DNA of 64,000 nucleotides from Thermoproteota archaeon (GTDB lineage: Archaea > Thermoproteota > Thermoprotei_A > Sulfolobales > Desulfurococcaceae): NCBI GenBank assembly GCA_030550615.1, contig JAUQPA010000001.1:16031-80030 (forward strand). The letters run 5' to 3'. Within the stretch, counting starts at the first letter, position 1. Each line of letters begins with the position of its first letter. The position numbers and the translations under genes were made by a program. Below are positions 1-7,617 of the stretch, piece by piece. Below the pieces are notes generated by a model. That model saw nothing but the letters and a program-made list of their open reading frames with translations, had not been told where the DNA came from and did not search any database.

Positions 1-193
1 CGTAACCAGCATGCGCTGGCTCGTGGCCGCTTCCTCCACCGGAAACCAATGCTACTTTATACGATGGCTTCTTATACCTCCTGTACACGTTGTTCCAAAC
101 TGGATCTAATCTCACCATTTCGGGAACAGCTAGTGCTAGGCCTTCCAGCATCTCTCTAACTTCTTCGCCTGGAACATTTATTAATTTCTTCAA
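1..193 (-). CDS. dhaK: Dihydroxyacetone kinase subunit DhaK, N-terminal part (cut by window edge)
   Basis: The minus-strand frame from a TTG at 191-193 runs off the left edge. Its first residues (KKLINVPGEEVREMLEGLA) and the downstream motif VSGGGSGHEPAHAG are hallmarks of the DhaK substrate-binding subunit, which binds dihydroxyacetone covalently through a histidine lying outside this window. A GGGGGAT element sits about eight bases upstream of the TTG. In PTS-linked kinases DhaK works with DhaL and the phosphoryl donor DhaM, which takes phosphate from HPr; an HPr gene is divergent next door. Whether the enzyme is PTS-dependent or ATP-dependent cannot be decided from this fragment. Confidence 0.9.
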   Translation of the reverse strand, partial: MKKLINVPGEEVREMLEGLALAVPEMVRLDPVWNNVYRRYKKPSYKVALVSGGGSGHEPAHAGY

Positions 194-223
194 GACAGGA
201 ATCCCCCATTTTATTAAAAAAAT

Positions 224-335
224 CCCACATTTATAAATCTTTCTAGAAAACAAAACCACGTAATTCATACATGTAACTTTTTGTTTCTAAAACCACACCT
301 ATTCGTTTCGTATATACTGTAAAAATTTAAAATAT
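224..335. promoter_or_regulatory. Divergent promoter region between dhaK and the HPr gene
   Basis: Two archaeal TATA-like boxes are visible. TTTATAAA (about 229-236), nearly symmetric, is at the right distance to drive dhaK on the minus strand. AAATTTAAAAT (about 323-332) could drive the HPr gene on the plus strand. Assignment is from position and composition only. Confidence 0.45.
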
Positions 336-392
336 TATTGAAAACTATAGATAAGTAGTGAAACAATAGAAACCAGGGTATGCTAGGGGGTG

Positions 393-671
393 TTGGATCT
401 GAAAGCAATTGAAGTAAAATTACTGAATAAATCGGGTTTACATGCTAGGCCTGCAGTTAGATTTGTTCAATTAGCATCAAAGTTCAAATCTACAATAGAG
501 GTTTGTAAACACGAGAAATGCGTAAACGCCAAGAACATACTGCAAATACTATCCCTGGGCGTGGATTTCGGCGATGTAATCATGCTTAAAGTGAACGGAG
601 ACGATGAAGATCAAGCATACAATGAGCTCTTGAATTTACTAATTAAGGTTCTCCCGGAGGAAGATAAGTGA
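393..671 (+). CDS. HPr-family phosphocarrier protein
   Basis: A protein of about 92 residues with the HPr active-site motif SGLHARPA, whose histidine is the phosphoacceptor from PEP via Enzyme I. The length and the AKNILQILSLG segment fit the whole HPr fold. At the place of the regulatory Ser46 of bacterial HPr the residue is Asn, so HPr-kinase control is unlikely. The start is ambiguous: GTG 390, TTG 393 and CTG 399 all follow or overlap a GGGGGTG element; CTG 399 would give the most usual N-terminal length. HPr is rare in archaea. Its place beside dhaK suggests it feeds phosphate to a DhaM-type subunit rather than to sugar import. Confidence 0.88.
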   Translation: MDLKAIEVKLLNKSGLHARPAVRFVQLASKFKSTIEVCKHEKCVNAKNILQILSLGVDFGDVIMLKVNGDDEDQAYNELLNLLIKVLPEEDK

Positions 672-723
672 CTCGATGATAAATCAATTACAGTCTACTG
701 GTTTAAAAACAGGGGAAATAGCG

Positions 724-972
724 TTATTCAAGATCTCTAATTCGTAAAACAGATTTCTTGATAATTTCTATGAGATAACCCTCTTCTCCTGGAACACCGG
801 CACCAATAAAGTATCCATCAACATACAACTCGGGGTCTTCGTTATCTGCATCAACGATTTCAATAATTACTTCCTCGCCGAGCTCGCTCTCTAGAACATC
901 CTTGATCTCCAGAAGCCAACTGTGAACCGTGAACCGCCAGTAGTTGTTTTTACATTTCAAAGTAATTTTCAT
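724..972 (-). CDS. Small conserved protein of unknown function
   Basis: An 82-residue protein, not recognised with certainty. It starts with a beta-strand-like basic segment, has an acidic middle (VDADNEDPE) and a YVDGYFIGAGVPGEEGYLIEI stretch. The strand-helix-strand pattern would fit a thioredoxin-like or ferredoxin-like small fold, but there is no CxxC. ATG at 972 is chosen over the in-frame TTG at 975 because of a GGTG element upstream. It is convergent with the HPr gene and may be an unrelated single gene. Confidence 0.6.
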   Translation of the reverse strand: MKITLKCKNNYWRFTVHSWLLEIKDVLESELGEEVIIEIVDADNEDPELYVDGYFIGAGVPGEEGYLIEIIKKSVLRIRDLE

Positions 973-975
973 CAA

Positions 976-1465
976 TAGAACACCGTGAATATTCCTTTAA
1001 CTCTACTCTTCATTCAATAACCCTTAATATAGGACCTTGTTTTATTCAATTATTACTATCAGGGAAGGGGGAGCGTTAATCATACCCTAGAAGAAGAATT
1101 GAAACTTATTTAGCTCAAACCCGCCGAGATCTCCAGATATCAGACCACACAATCGTACAATCGAATACCACGTGAAGAGATAGAAAAACATCGAAAACCA
1201 GTGATTTAAAACACAAGGCTAACTAAAAATACTACAGTTAAGAAAGATCAAAAGATACGTGTAAAGAACACTTTAATTAACCACTTCCCTGATCAAACGG
1301 GACCTTGAACACTCCACGAAAACCTAAAAGACCTGTTCAAAACCAGAATTCAACAAGTGTTAATATCTATTGAATAAATCGCGACCCAATCAAGAGATCA
1401 TTTAAACTCTACTGAGGATTCAGGGGTTAGGTACTGTTTCTTTTCTTTAGGTTTTCGTGGGTTTC
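976..1465. other. Long stretch without a supported gene
   Basis: About 490 bases with no convincing open frame and no complete RNA gene. The plus strand is rich in A and C from about 1100 to 1420. A single AAGAATTGAAAC motif near 1091-1105 resembles the end of archaeal CRISPR repeats, but no second copy is present. Given the transposon relic that follows, this may be decayed mobile DNA. Confidence 0.5.
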
Positions 1466-1645
1466 TCATGGTATGCTTATAGCTCTTGTCACGATTAGGT
1501 ATGCACTAGCGGTGTGTTTATCGAGTCTCAGCTTCTTCGTGGTTTCCGCGTGTTCTCGTGAACTGGTTGTTCCCCTGGGGTCTACGTACACCGTTTTCAA
1601 CCCGTAGAGCGGTGCTTTCCACGCTATTCTCTCACTGACAATCAA
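1466..1645 (-). pseudogene. TnpB (IS200/IS605 OrfB) C-terminal relic
   Basis: On the minus strand the frame reads IVSERIAWKAPLYGLKTVYV, then DPRGTTSSREHAETTKKL and RLDKHTASAYLIVTRA, and stops at TGA 1466-1468. YVDPRGTTS and the KHxASAYL tail are typical of the C-terminal RuvC/zinc-ribbon region of archaeal TnpB, an RNA-guided nuclease of IS200/IS605 elements. Only about 55 residues remain; there is no start, no N-terminal nuclease half and no TnpA nearby. The cysteines of the zinc ribbon are absent from the surviving piece. Confidence 0.75.
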
Positions 1646-1649
1646 ACAA

Positions 1650-1682
1650 TGAAAGCTCTGCCCTTTAGGGCGGGGAGGCCAG
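1650..1682. repeat. GC-rich hairpin of IS200/IS605 end type
   Basis: GCCCTTTAGGGC followed by a GGGGAGG run forms a short stem-loop like those at the ends of archaeal IS200/IS605 elements. It lies upstream of the TnpB relic in that gene's reading direction, where an element would not normally have its right end, so the locus is probably rearranged or the remains of two elements. Confidence 0.45.
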
Positions 1683-1720
1683 CTGGTCTACGATAAATCC
1701 ACGTTGTTTCTTTAGAAGAT

Positions 1721-2845
1721 CTATATCGGTTTTTGTGGATTCATGAGTTTTGTTACTAGTTCTGCTAGTTGCGGGCTCTTATGAGAGATCATTGATTTTA
1801 CGAGATTATATACTAATCTCTTTGTATCTAGTGATATTGATGAGAGGTTATCCACGTAATCTACTGGTACTGGAAAACCTGTTGATCCCGTCTGTGGGAT
1901 CACTGCGCTCAATATCTTCTCAATATTCCAACTCTTCGTTGGGTAGATCTCTAGTTTGACGGCGAGTGCTCCTGGCGGCGTCCATGGCTTGTAGTAAGCA
2001 ACTAGGATATCTTCCCTGTATCGGCTGAAATACTGTTGAACAAGCGTATCTAGCCACTCGAATCTACGTCTAATTCTGCTCATGTTTTCTGGATCCTCTT
2101 GAACGGCGAAGTCCTTATCTCTGAGAACAGCTCTGTATTTTTCATAGATTTCACCGTAGGTTCCTTGGACATAGAATTGACCTGGCTCAAGGATCATTGT
2201 CATTAGCAGTCTATCGTTTATGTTGAGGTCTATTAATCCATGCAGAGCGCTAATATCCCTTGAGTAACTTCTCTTCAAAACACCTATAATAGGTGTATCT
2301 GTCTCCTTAGCTAATTCTAGTGCGGTCTTTGTTTTATCAATTGTTTGATTTACTATTTTTCTCTCCTCATTAGTCAACGACTCTTTGTCGACTCCCCCTC
2401 TGTAGAGAATTTCTCCATCTATAAAAGCAATATCAAAAAATAACTCATTATTTCTCTTTCTCTCAAGTGCTTGATTCAAGTGGTTTCTCTCATGTAGTCT
2501 CGCTTTAACACTCGTGATATCTCTCATTGGATGATATTCAACATATGCTTTAACAACGGGTGGGTTGTTGCACTTATTTCCAACTATTATTTCAGCTACT
2601 TGTATTATTCCTATGTATCCGCCGGCTATTTCAATTGGAGGAACAGAGTAACTGGAATCAACAGCGTAGGAGCATGTATCAATGGATCTATGTATTCCTT
2701 TAATATGTGGAACTAGTTTTTTCTTCAATTCCTCGATTTCTCTGTATCTATTAGTGCTCTCAATGATCTCTTCTATAACTCTAGCAATCTGCGTATATAT
2801 GATCTCTGGTGCAACTCCAACATAGATCTCCTCACTATTCTCCAA
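1721..2845 (-). CDS. nurA: NurA 5'-3' DNA nuclease
   Basis: A 374-residue NurA-domain protein. The early motif AVDSSYSVPPIEIAGG matches the metal-binding aspartate region of NurA, and FDIAFIDGEI carries a second conserved acidic site. NurA works with the hexameric HerA translocase to resect DNA ends together with Mre11-Rad50. The start is TTG 2845 after AAGGTGAAGG and overlaps the end of herA by 11 bases, so the two are translationally coupled. The length is usual for the family. Mre11 and Rad50 are not in the window. Confidence 0.85.
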   Translation of the reverse strand: MENSEEIYVGVAPEIIYTQIARVIEEIIESTNRYREIEELKKKLVPHIKGIHRSIDTCSYAVDSSYSVPPIEIAGGYIGIIQVAEIIVGNKCNNPPVVKAYVEYHPMRDITSVKARLHERNHLNQALERKRNNELFFDIAFIDGEILYRGGVDKESLTNEERKIVNQTIDKTKTALELAKETDTPIIGVLKRSYSRDISALHGLIDLNINDRLLMTMILEPGQFYVQGTYGEIYEKYRAVLRDKDFAVQEDPENMSRIRRRFEWLDTLVQQYFSRYREDILVAYYKPWTPPGALAVKLEIYPTKSWNIEKILSAVIPQTGSTGFPVPVDYVDNLSSISLDTKRLVYNLVKSMISHKSPQLAELVTKLMNPQKPI

Positions 2846-4310
2846 TTTCCTTCACCTTAAGTAAAATAGGGTATTTTAATGGATTGCCTAGTCCAGCCAC
2901 GAAGAATTCTCTTTGAGTGAGTATAGCGAGATTCTCATATCCTATACCGCCGAGGTCTAATACATTCTGTAGATTCTGGAGATCGCTTGGTGTTTGAAGT
3001 CTGCTAAAAAAGAATGTATTTATATTGTTCCTTATCTCGGCATCAAAATCTACTATTCTCTGACTAGCTAGAATTAATCCAAGACCCCATTTTCTTCCTT
3101 CACGAGCGGTTCTCGTGATTACATAGTTAACATCATAGCATCTCTCACATGCGTAGTTATGTGCTTCATCAATTACGATTAAGGTATTAATAGGCTCCCG
3201 AGTAGAGTCTATTATTTGCCATAGTTTACTGATAACGGACTTCACAACGTATTTCTTCGCAGATTGCTCGAGTGGGCTAAGATCTATAATTACAATCCTA
3301 TTTCTGTTAACTCTCTCGATGATTTCTTTAACGGTGATCTTTCTCTCGTTTAGAGACTCGAAGAATTGCTTACTATACAATAGTAGTTTAACCTTTATTT
3401 TTACACTGGTATGCTTCCTAGCTTCAAGCTCCCGTAATACAGATTCCGTGATCTGTATGAATTCGTTCATATTCCATTTAATCCTTGCTAGGTGGCTCTC
3501 AATATCTTCTATTTTTACTAGTTTATCAGGAATTTGATCGATACGTATATGTGTTTGAGGTTTAGAACCCTCGGTTTGTTTATCAAGCTCTGAGACAATG
3601 TATTTTGTAAGTGAAAGATACAAGTATCCCTCTTTATCTTCAATATCCGATTCTCTTGCTAAGTAACTGCTGATTGTTTCTATATCTAGTACTATTTTAC
3701 TTCCATCTACTACGTGTTCTTTGAAGTATTTTACATAATCTAACCCCGAGTGATCGAATACTATAATTTTCCAGTTCGTCTTCTCTAGAACTTCTTTTAT
3801 TAATGCTAGTACTAGCCTTGATTTACCGGTACCTGTTGCTCCCACGATGCCCACATGATATTTCAAGGAATCAATTGGTATTGGTATTTCTATTCCACTG
3901 TACTTATGGCTTCCTAACACTAGACCTGTACCAAGGTTCAATTGTATATCAACTGGGGATTCCACTACATATACATAGCTTCTGGGTGTTGGCGGCCTAG
4001 TAGCTGGTTTAATAACACCATTTTCTAGCTCCCCAAGTATCCTTACATACGAGTTTACAAATACTACTTCTGTACCTAGTTTCGCTAACTCAGGGTTGTC
4101 TATTACACTACTGCGCTGTGCGTGCGGTAGCAGGGGATCGTTCGCTCTTATGTTTCTTAATACACCTAGGTAGAATCTTGTTTCTCCTTCGCGCTCTTCC
4201 CTTATAACTACTAATGACTCTTCCTTTACATCCCTCTCCGATTGCTTCAAGATCTGTATAGGAGCGTACAATGTAGATGCCCCACTAGATACAACTCCGA
4301 TACGCTTCAA
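2835..4310 (-). CDS. herA: HerA-type DNA translocase (bipolar helicase)
   Basis: About 491 residues. An N-terminal beta-barrel (HAS-barrel) region precedes a FtsK/HerA ATPase with Walker A GATGTGKS (about residue 160) and Walker B TLIVIDEAHNYA; a conserved SQR motif follows (LASQRIVDFD). HerA forms a ring that drives NurA through duplex ends. The start is taken as TTG 4310, six bases after AGGTGG; GTG 4316 lies too close to it. The gene is first in a two-gene operon with nurA. Confidence 0.88.
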   Translation of the reverse strand: MKRIGVVSSGASTLYAPIQILKQSERDVKEESLVVIREEREGETRFYLGVLRNIRANDPLLPHAQRSSVIDNPELAKLGTEVVFVNSYVRILGELENGVIKPATRPPTPRSYVYVVESPVDIQLNLGTGLVLGSHKYSGIEIPIPIDSLKYHVGIVGATGTGKSRLVLALIKEVLEKTNWKIIVFDHSGLDYVKYFKEHVVDGSKIVLDIETISSYLARESDIEDKEGYLYLSLTKYIVSELDKQTEGSKPQTHIRIDQIPDKLVKIEDIESHLARIKWNMNEFIQITESVLRELEARKHTSVKIKVKLLLYSKQFFESLNERKITVKEIIERVNRNRIVIIDLSPLEQSAKKYVVKSVISKLWQIIDSTREPINTLIVIDEAHNYACERCYDVNYVITRTAREGRKWGLGLILASQRIVDFDAEIRNNINTFFFSRLQTPSDLQNLQNVLDLGGIGYENLAILTQREFFVAGLGNPLKYPILLKVKEIGE

Positions 4311-4316
4311 GAACAC

Positions 4317-4734
4317 CCACCTACATATCTATATTATTCCTCCCTTGATGTATACTTTTATCTATTTTCGTTTATCTATTAAGATGTATGTTTTACTTAA
4401 GTGTAGGTCTCACGAGATCTATAGTTCCACTCTTCAATGAACTCTCTCCAGGCAGATTTTACAATGTCTTCGGTGAAATTACATTTCCACTGGAACTTCT
4501 GTACCCAACTCGATTGATCTGATTAAACCATCAAAATCACTCCGCGAGCTAAGGTGCTCGCATGGTTTAGCGGGGTAGGTTAATTGGGGTCGGGTCATTT
4601 TTCACCAGCCTCTTTTCTTAGTTACCGAATTCCATGATGCGAACTCCGATGTTTTCCACGTGTAAGTCAATAAAATAAGATGAGTGATAAACAATCATTT
4701 GATTCCTTCATTTAAGCTAAAAATAATATTGACG
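4317..4734. other. Intergenic stretch without a supported gene
   Basis: About 420 bases upstream of herA. The only clear structure is a small hairpin (GCGAGCTAAGGTGCTCGC, near 4539-4556). A minus-strand frame of about 39 codons beginning MTRPQLTYPAK and ending GTEVPVEM crosses the hairpin; I do not recognise it and it may be chance or a transposon relic. Confidence 0.4.
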
Positions 4735-4808
4735 CGGGCCCGCCGGGATTTGAACCCGGGACCTACGGGTTAAAAGCCCGCCGCTCTACCAAGCTGAGCT
4801 ACGGGCCC
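4735..4808 (-). tRNA. tRNA-Lys (anticodon TTT), no intron
   Basis: The reverse complement folds as a standard cloverleaf: acceptor GGGCCCG/CGGGCCC with discriminator G, D-arm GCTC..GAGC, anticodon stem GCGGG/CCCGT around CTTTTAA, and T-loop TTCAAAT. The anticodon TTT reads lysine. The CCA end is not encoded. Confidence 0.95.
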
Positions 4809-4906
4809 TCCTTTCAAAGAAATAGTGTTAGAGGGTTTAAAAATAAATTTCTGTTCATGTCTCGCGGAGAAATTTAAAACCTTAAATTAAAAATATTATA
4901 ATTGAT

Positions 4907-4994
4907 AGCCGGGTCGTCTAGCGGCCAAGGATGCGGGGCTCTGGCCCAGATGGGGAGAACCCCCGTGACCGGGGTTCGAATCCCCGCCCGGCTA
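4907..4994 (+). tRNA. tRNA-Gln (anticodon CTG) with 15-nt intron
   Basis: Acceptor AGCCGGG/CCCGGCT, discriminator A, T-loop TTCGAAT. The anticodon CTG is at 4941-4943. Removing 4945-4959 (15 nt, after position 37) restores a seven-base anticodon loop and CGGGG/CCCCG stem, giving a 73-nt tRNA. A TATA-like box (AATTTAAAA, about 4870-4878) lies upstream. The intron ends can slide by a base because of C runs. Confidence 0.92.
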
Positions 4995-5023
4995 CTCTTG
5001 AAACTATTTCTCACGGGAATATA

Positions 5024-5032
5024 CTTATAAAT
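5024..5032 (+). promoter_or_regulatory. TATA box for the AlaX gene
   Basis: CTTATAAAT lies about 45 bases before the TTG start at 5077, a usual archaeal promoter distance with a 20-25 base leader. Confidence 0.45.
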
Positions 5033-5076
5033 AGCATTAAAACATAGAAACACATCTTGAAACAGGGTGTTGTATT

Positions 5077-5799
5077 TTGAGTGTTACAACGAAACTTGTA
5101 TATCAGTATGATTCCTATCTGAGGGAGCATGAAGCTATCTTGTTAAGGTCGCTGGGGAACATACTCTTTTTCGATAGCACTATTTTCCACCCTAGAAGTG
5201 GAGGAGTAGATCACGACAAGGGATTTATATTAGTAGACAACGAAAAAATAGAAGTACTCGAAGTATACATCGACAAAGATACAGGTGAAGTAGCACATAA
5301 GGTGGGAAAACCAATTAGTATACAGCCAGGAACAAGGATTAAAATGATACTCGACTGGGATAGAAGATATAAATTAATGAGATTACATACAGCAGCACAC
5401 ATATTATCAGCTGTAATGTACAATGAGTATGGAGCCTTGATATCAGGAGGCAATATCACACCAGAATACGCATACGACGATTACACGATTGAAAAATTTG
5501 ATAAAGATATATTCCTGAAAGCCATTGAAAAAGCTAATGAAATAATCAAAATGGATCTCGAAGTGAAAATATACTGGTTACCTAGAGAGGAAGCCTTAAA
5601 GATACCTGGAGTTGTAAAATTAGCGGCGAGAACTCCCCCCGATATAAAGGAGCTAAGGATCGTTGAAATACCGGGTGTAGACATACAGGCTGACGGTGGA
5701 CCACACGTAAAAAGAACGAGTGAAATTGGGGAAATAGTATTTCTCAAAGCTGAAAACAAGGGGAAAAACAAGAAGAGACTCTACTTCTCAGTTAAATAA
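5077..5799 (+). CDS. alaX: AlaX-type alanyl-tRNA editing protein
   Basis: A 240-residue free-standing homologue of the AlaRS editing domain, which hydrolyses Ser-tRNA(Ala) or Gly-tRNA(Ala). The N-terminal FHPRSGGVDHDKG segment is the beta-barrel glycine motif of the larger AlaX forms. The zinc site shows HTAAH (H104, H108) and, in place of the usual CGGTH, ADGGPH with Asp206 at the cysteine position and H210. The start TTG 5077 follows AGGGTG by about seven bases. The Cys-to-Asp change is seen in some archaeal AlaX forms, so activity is likely kept. Confidence 0.88.
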   Translation: MSVTTKLVYQYDSYLREHEAILLRSLGNILFFDSTIFHPRSGGVDHDKGFILVDNEKIEVLEVYIDKDTGEVAHKVGKPISIQPGTRIKMILDWDRRYKLMRLHTAAHILSAVMYNEYGALISGGNITPEYAYDDYTIEKFDKDIFLKAIEKANEIIKMDLEVKIYWLPREEALKIPGVVKLAARTPPDIKELRIVEIPGVDIQADGGPHVKRTSEIGEIVFLKAENKGKNKKRLYFSVK

Positions 5800-5845
5800 C
5801 TAATAGTAAAAATTAAATTAGGGACAATGAAATTATAGTTATTGA

Positions 5846-5908
5846 CCCGATGAAGCTCCGTCGGGAGACTACCCTCGGAGAGATGAAGAATCCCCTGGCT
5901 TCGAGGGT
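5846..5908. other. Pair of adjacent hairpins, possible small structured RNA
   Basis: Hairpin one is CCCGA/TCGGG (5846-5865); hairpin two is ACCCTCG/CGAGGGT (5871-5877 and 5902-5908) followed by TCTTT. Both contain a GATGAAG sequence on the 5' side of the loop. There is no ACA box and no C/D box pair. It could be a processed 3' end of the AlaX transcript or an independent RNA; the strand is uncertain. Confidence 0.35.
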
Positions 5909-5982
5909 CTTTAGATCACTAGAGATCATTTATGAAAAACGGTAAGGGAGATCATTAATTAATTAAAGTAGAAAACGCGAGA

Positions 5983-6032
5983 TCAGTCGCGGCCTTTATC
6001 CTCATTCACTCAGTCCGCTGAAAGCTCATCAC
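5983..6032 (-). ncRNA. C/D box sRNA, dual guide for 23S rRNA 2'-O-methylation
   Basis: Reading the minus strand: C box GTGATGA (6026-6032), 12-nt guide (6014-6025), D' box CTGA (6010-6013), 3-nt spacer, C' box ATGAGGA (5999-6005), 12-nt guide (5987-5998), D box CTGA (5983-5986). This is exact archaeal C/D geometry. The D' guide is complementary over 11 nt to 23S 33764-33774, placing methylation five bases from the box at C33767. The D guide pairs over 8 nt with 33700-33707, predicting G33703. Both targets lie in the last domain of the 23S gene in this window. It probably works with L7Ae, Nop5 and fibrillarin. Confidence 0.85.
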
Positions 6033-6097
6033 TACTATTTCAAATATATAACATCAAAAACTATTAAGGGCGTTAGATTGATGATAAATATGTTAGA

Positions 6098-6207
6098 GCC
6101 GGGGTGCCCGAGCGGCCTAAGGGGGTGGGCTCGAGTTTCCAGCGATTAAGTAAGGGAGACCCACTGCCCCCTTGCGGGGCACGCGGGTTCAAATCCCGCC
6201 CCCGGCG
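6098..6207 (+). tRNA. tRNA-Ser (anticodon CGA) with 23-nt intron
   Basis: Acceptor GCCGGGG/CCCCGGC, discriminator G, long variable arm TGCCCC..GGGGCA, T-loop TTCAAAT. The anticodon CGA is at 6132-6134. Removing 6136-6158 (23 nt after position 37) restores GTGGG/CCCAC. The mature length is 87 nt, normal for tRNA-Ser. Confidence 0.92.
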
Positions 6208-6243
6208 TTGTTCATTAGTTTGATTATCCACGTGGAGATCGCA

Positions 6244-7308
6244 TTGAACAAGGTTAATTTCGTTAAAGCAAGATTTTATGATTATTCAAGCGGGGTTATT
6301 AGATGTGATGTTTGTGAAAGAAGATGTCTTCTAAAAGACGGTTATTCAGGAGCATGTGGAAACTATGTGAACATCAGTGGTGTTGTATATCACAAGGGTT
6401 ATGGTAAATTAAGTGCTGTTGAAAGCAGACCCATAGAAATAAAGCCGCTGTTCCACTATTGGCCTGGTTCAACAGCTCTCACATATAGTAATTTTGGATG
6501 CAATTTCTATTGTCCATGGTGTCAGAACGATCATTTGAGTTTCAGGAAACCCTCCGGCGAGGAAGAGTATATTCCGCCGGAGAAACTCGTTGAAATAGCG
6601 ATTCTCCATGGAGATGATGGTTTATCGGCTAGTTTCAATGAACCCATAACAAACTTGGATTACGTATTGGATGTAACAGAGCTAGCTGTGAAGAAGGGGT
6701 TGTACTCCATGATGGTTACAAATATGTATTTCACTGAGAGGTCGTTGAAAGCTTCAATTAATGCGGGGGTCGATGGATTTTCCGCGGATATCAAAGGATG
6801 TCCACAAATGAAGAAAGCCCTTCTCGGAGTGGATCACGGCTTAGTGTTTAGAAATGCTAAGTTAGCTGTAGATCTAGGGGCACATGTGGAAATAGTCTAC
6901 CTAGTGGTAACAAATACGAATGATTTCGAAGAATGCTTTGAGTGGATTATAGACAATCACTTGAAATACCTTGGATCAGACGTTCCTCTGCACATAAATA
7001 GATATTATCCAGCACACAGGTGGAGCGAGCCTCCGACACCAATAGAAAAACTTCTAGCTATCAGGGATTATGCAATGAAGCAAGGCTTAAAGTACGTTTA
7101 CGTTGGAAACGTAGGCGACCCAGAATTAGAGTCAACCAGGTGCCCCAGGTGTAGGAGAACGGTTATTTACAGGAGAAACTTCAGGGTTTTAAAATTCAAC
7201 TTGGATTTCACCGAGGGTAAATATAAATGTAGAAGCTGTGGTGAAGTAATTCATATTAGAGGAAGATATATTAGTGGTAAAGATCAATATTTCAGAACCT
7301 TCATGTAA
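6244..7308 (+). CDS. AmrS-like radical SAM enzyme (PFL-activating-enzyme-like)
   Basis: About 354 residues. N-terminal cysteines (CDVCERRC then ACGNY) precede a radical SAM core with CNFYCPWC (Cys 86, 90, 93 from the chosen start) that binds the [4Fe-4S]-SAM cluster, and FNEPITN and ADIKG motifs. A C-terminal CPRC...CRSC region looks like a zinc ribbon. This fits the AmmeMemoRadiSam radical SAM family, whose substrate is not settled. Upstream in-frame codons lie inside tRNA-Ser; TTG 6244, preceded by GGAG, is preferred. The AMMECR1 and Memo partners are not in the window. Confidence 0.82.
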   Translation: MNKVNFVKARFYDYSSGVIRCDVCERRCLLKDGYSGACGNYVNISGVVYHKGYGKLSAVESRPIEIKPLFHYWPGSTALTYSNFGCNFYCPWCQNDHLSFRKPSGEEEYIPPEKLVEIAILHGDDGLSASFNEPITNLDYVLDVTELAVKKGLYSMMVTNMYFTERSLKASINAGVDGFSADIKGCPQMKKALLGVDHGLVFRNAKLAVDLGAHVEIVYLVVTNTNDFEECFEWIIDNHLKYLGSDVPLHINRYYPAHRWSEPPTPIEKLLAIRDYAMKQGLKYVYVGNVGDPELESTRCPRCRRTVIYRRNFRVLKFNLDFTEGKYKCRSCGEVIHIRGRYISGKDQYFRTFM

Positions 7309-7383
7309 AATTCAATCTCAGTTGAAGTTAAAAACATAATGTAAGCTCAGTGCTTCAGGTTTCTCGCAATTCATGTGTATATG

Positions 7384-7486
7384 TGCGGGGGGTGGGATTT
7401 GAACCCACGCAGGCCTACGCCAGCGGATCTCTCCTGGGTCACGCGTCTTGAGTCCGCCCCCTTTGGCCAGGCTCGGGCACCCCCGC
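7384..7486 (-). tRNA. tRNA-Leu (anticodon CAA) with 18-nt intron
   Basis: The reverse complement has acceptor GCGGGGG/CCCCCGC, discriminator A, a leucine-type long variable arm and T-loop TTCAAAT. The anticodon CAA is at 7448-7450. Removing 7429-7446 (18 nt after position 37) restores GCGGA/TCCGC. The mature length is 85 nt. Confidence 0.92.
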
Positions 7487-7617
7487 ACTATTAATTTCTA
7501 TATTTTAAAGAAGCTTTTTAATTTCTATTCAGCGAGCATTCCTATTTATCTATGTTTTGCAGTGTCATTAAGCTATTTAAAGGGTTGTCTTTGTAAAAGT
7601 AATGATAGGTGTTTACC

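Noticed and set aside
1085-1110. CRISPR-like repeat fragment (GAAGAATTGAAAC)
   Set aside because: Only a single copy; no spaced repeats and no cas genes in the window.
6172-6243. Upstream extension of the radical SAM gene to ATG 6172
   Set aside because: It lies inside the tRNA-Ser gene, and the extra residues (MRGTRVQIPPPA) are tRNA T-arm sequence translated.
7310-7383. Possible C/D sRNA on the minus strand (several CTGA boxes)
   Set aside because: There is no RTGATGA-like C box at the correct distance.
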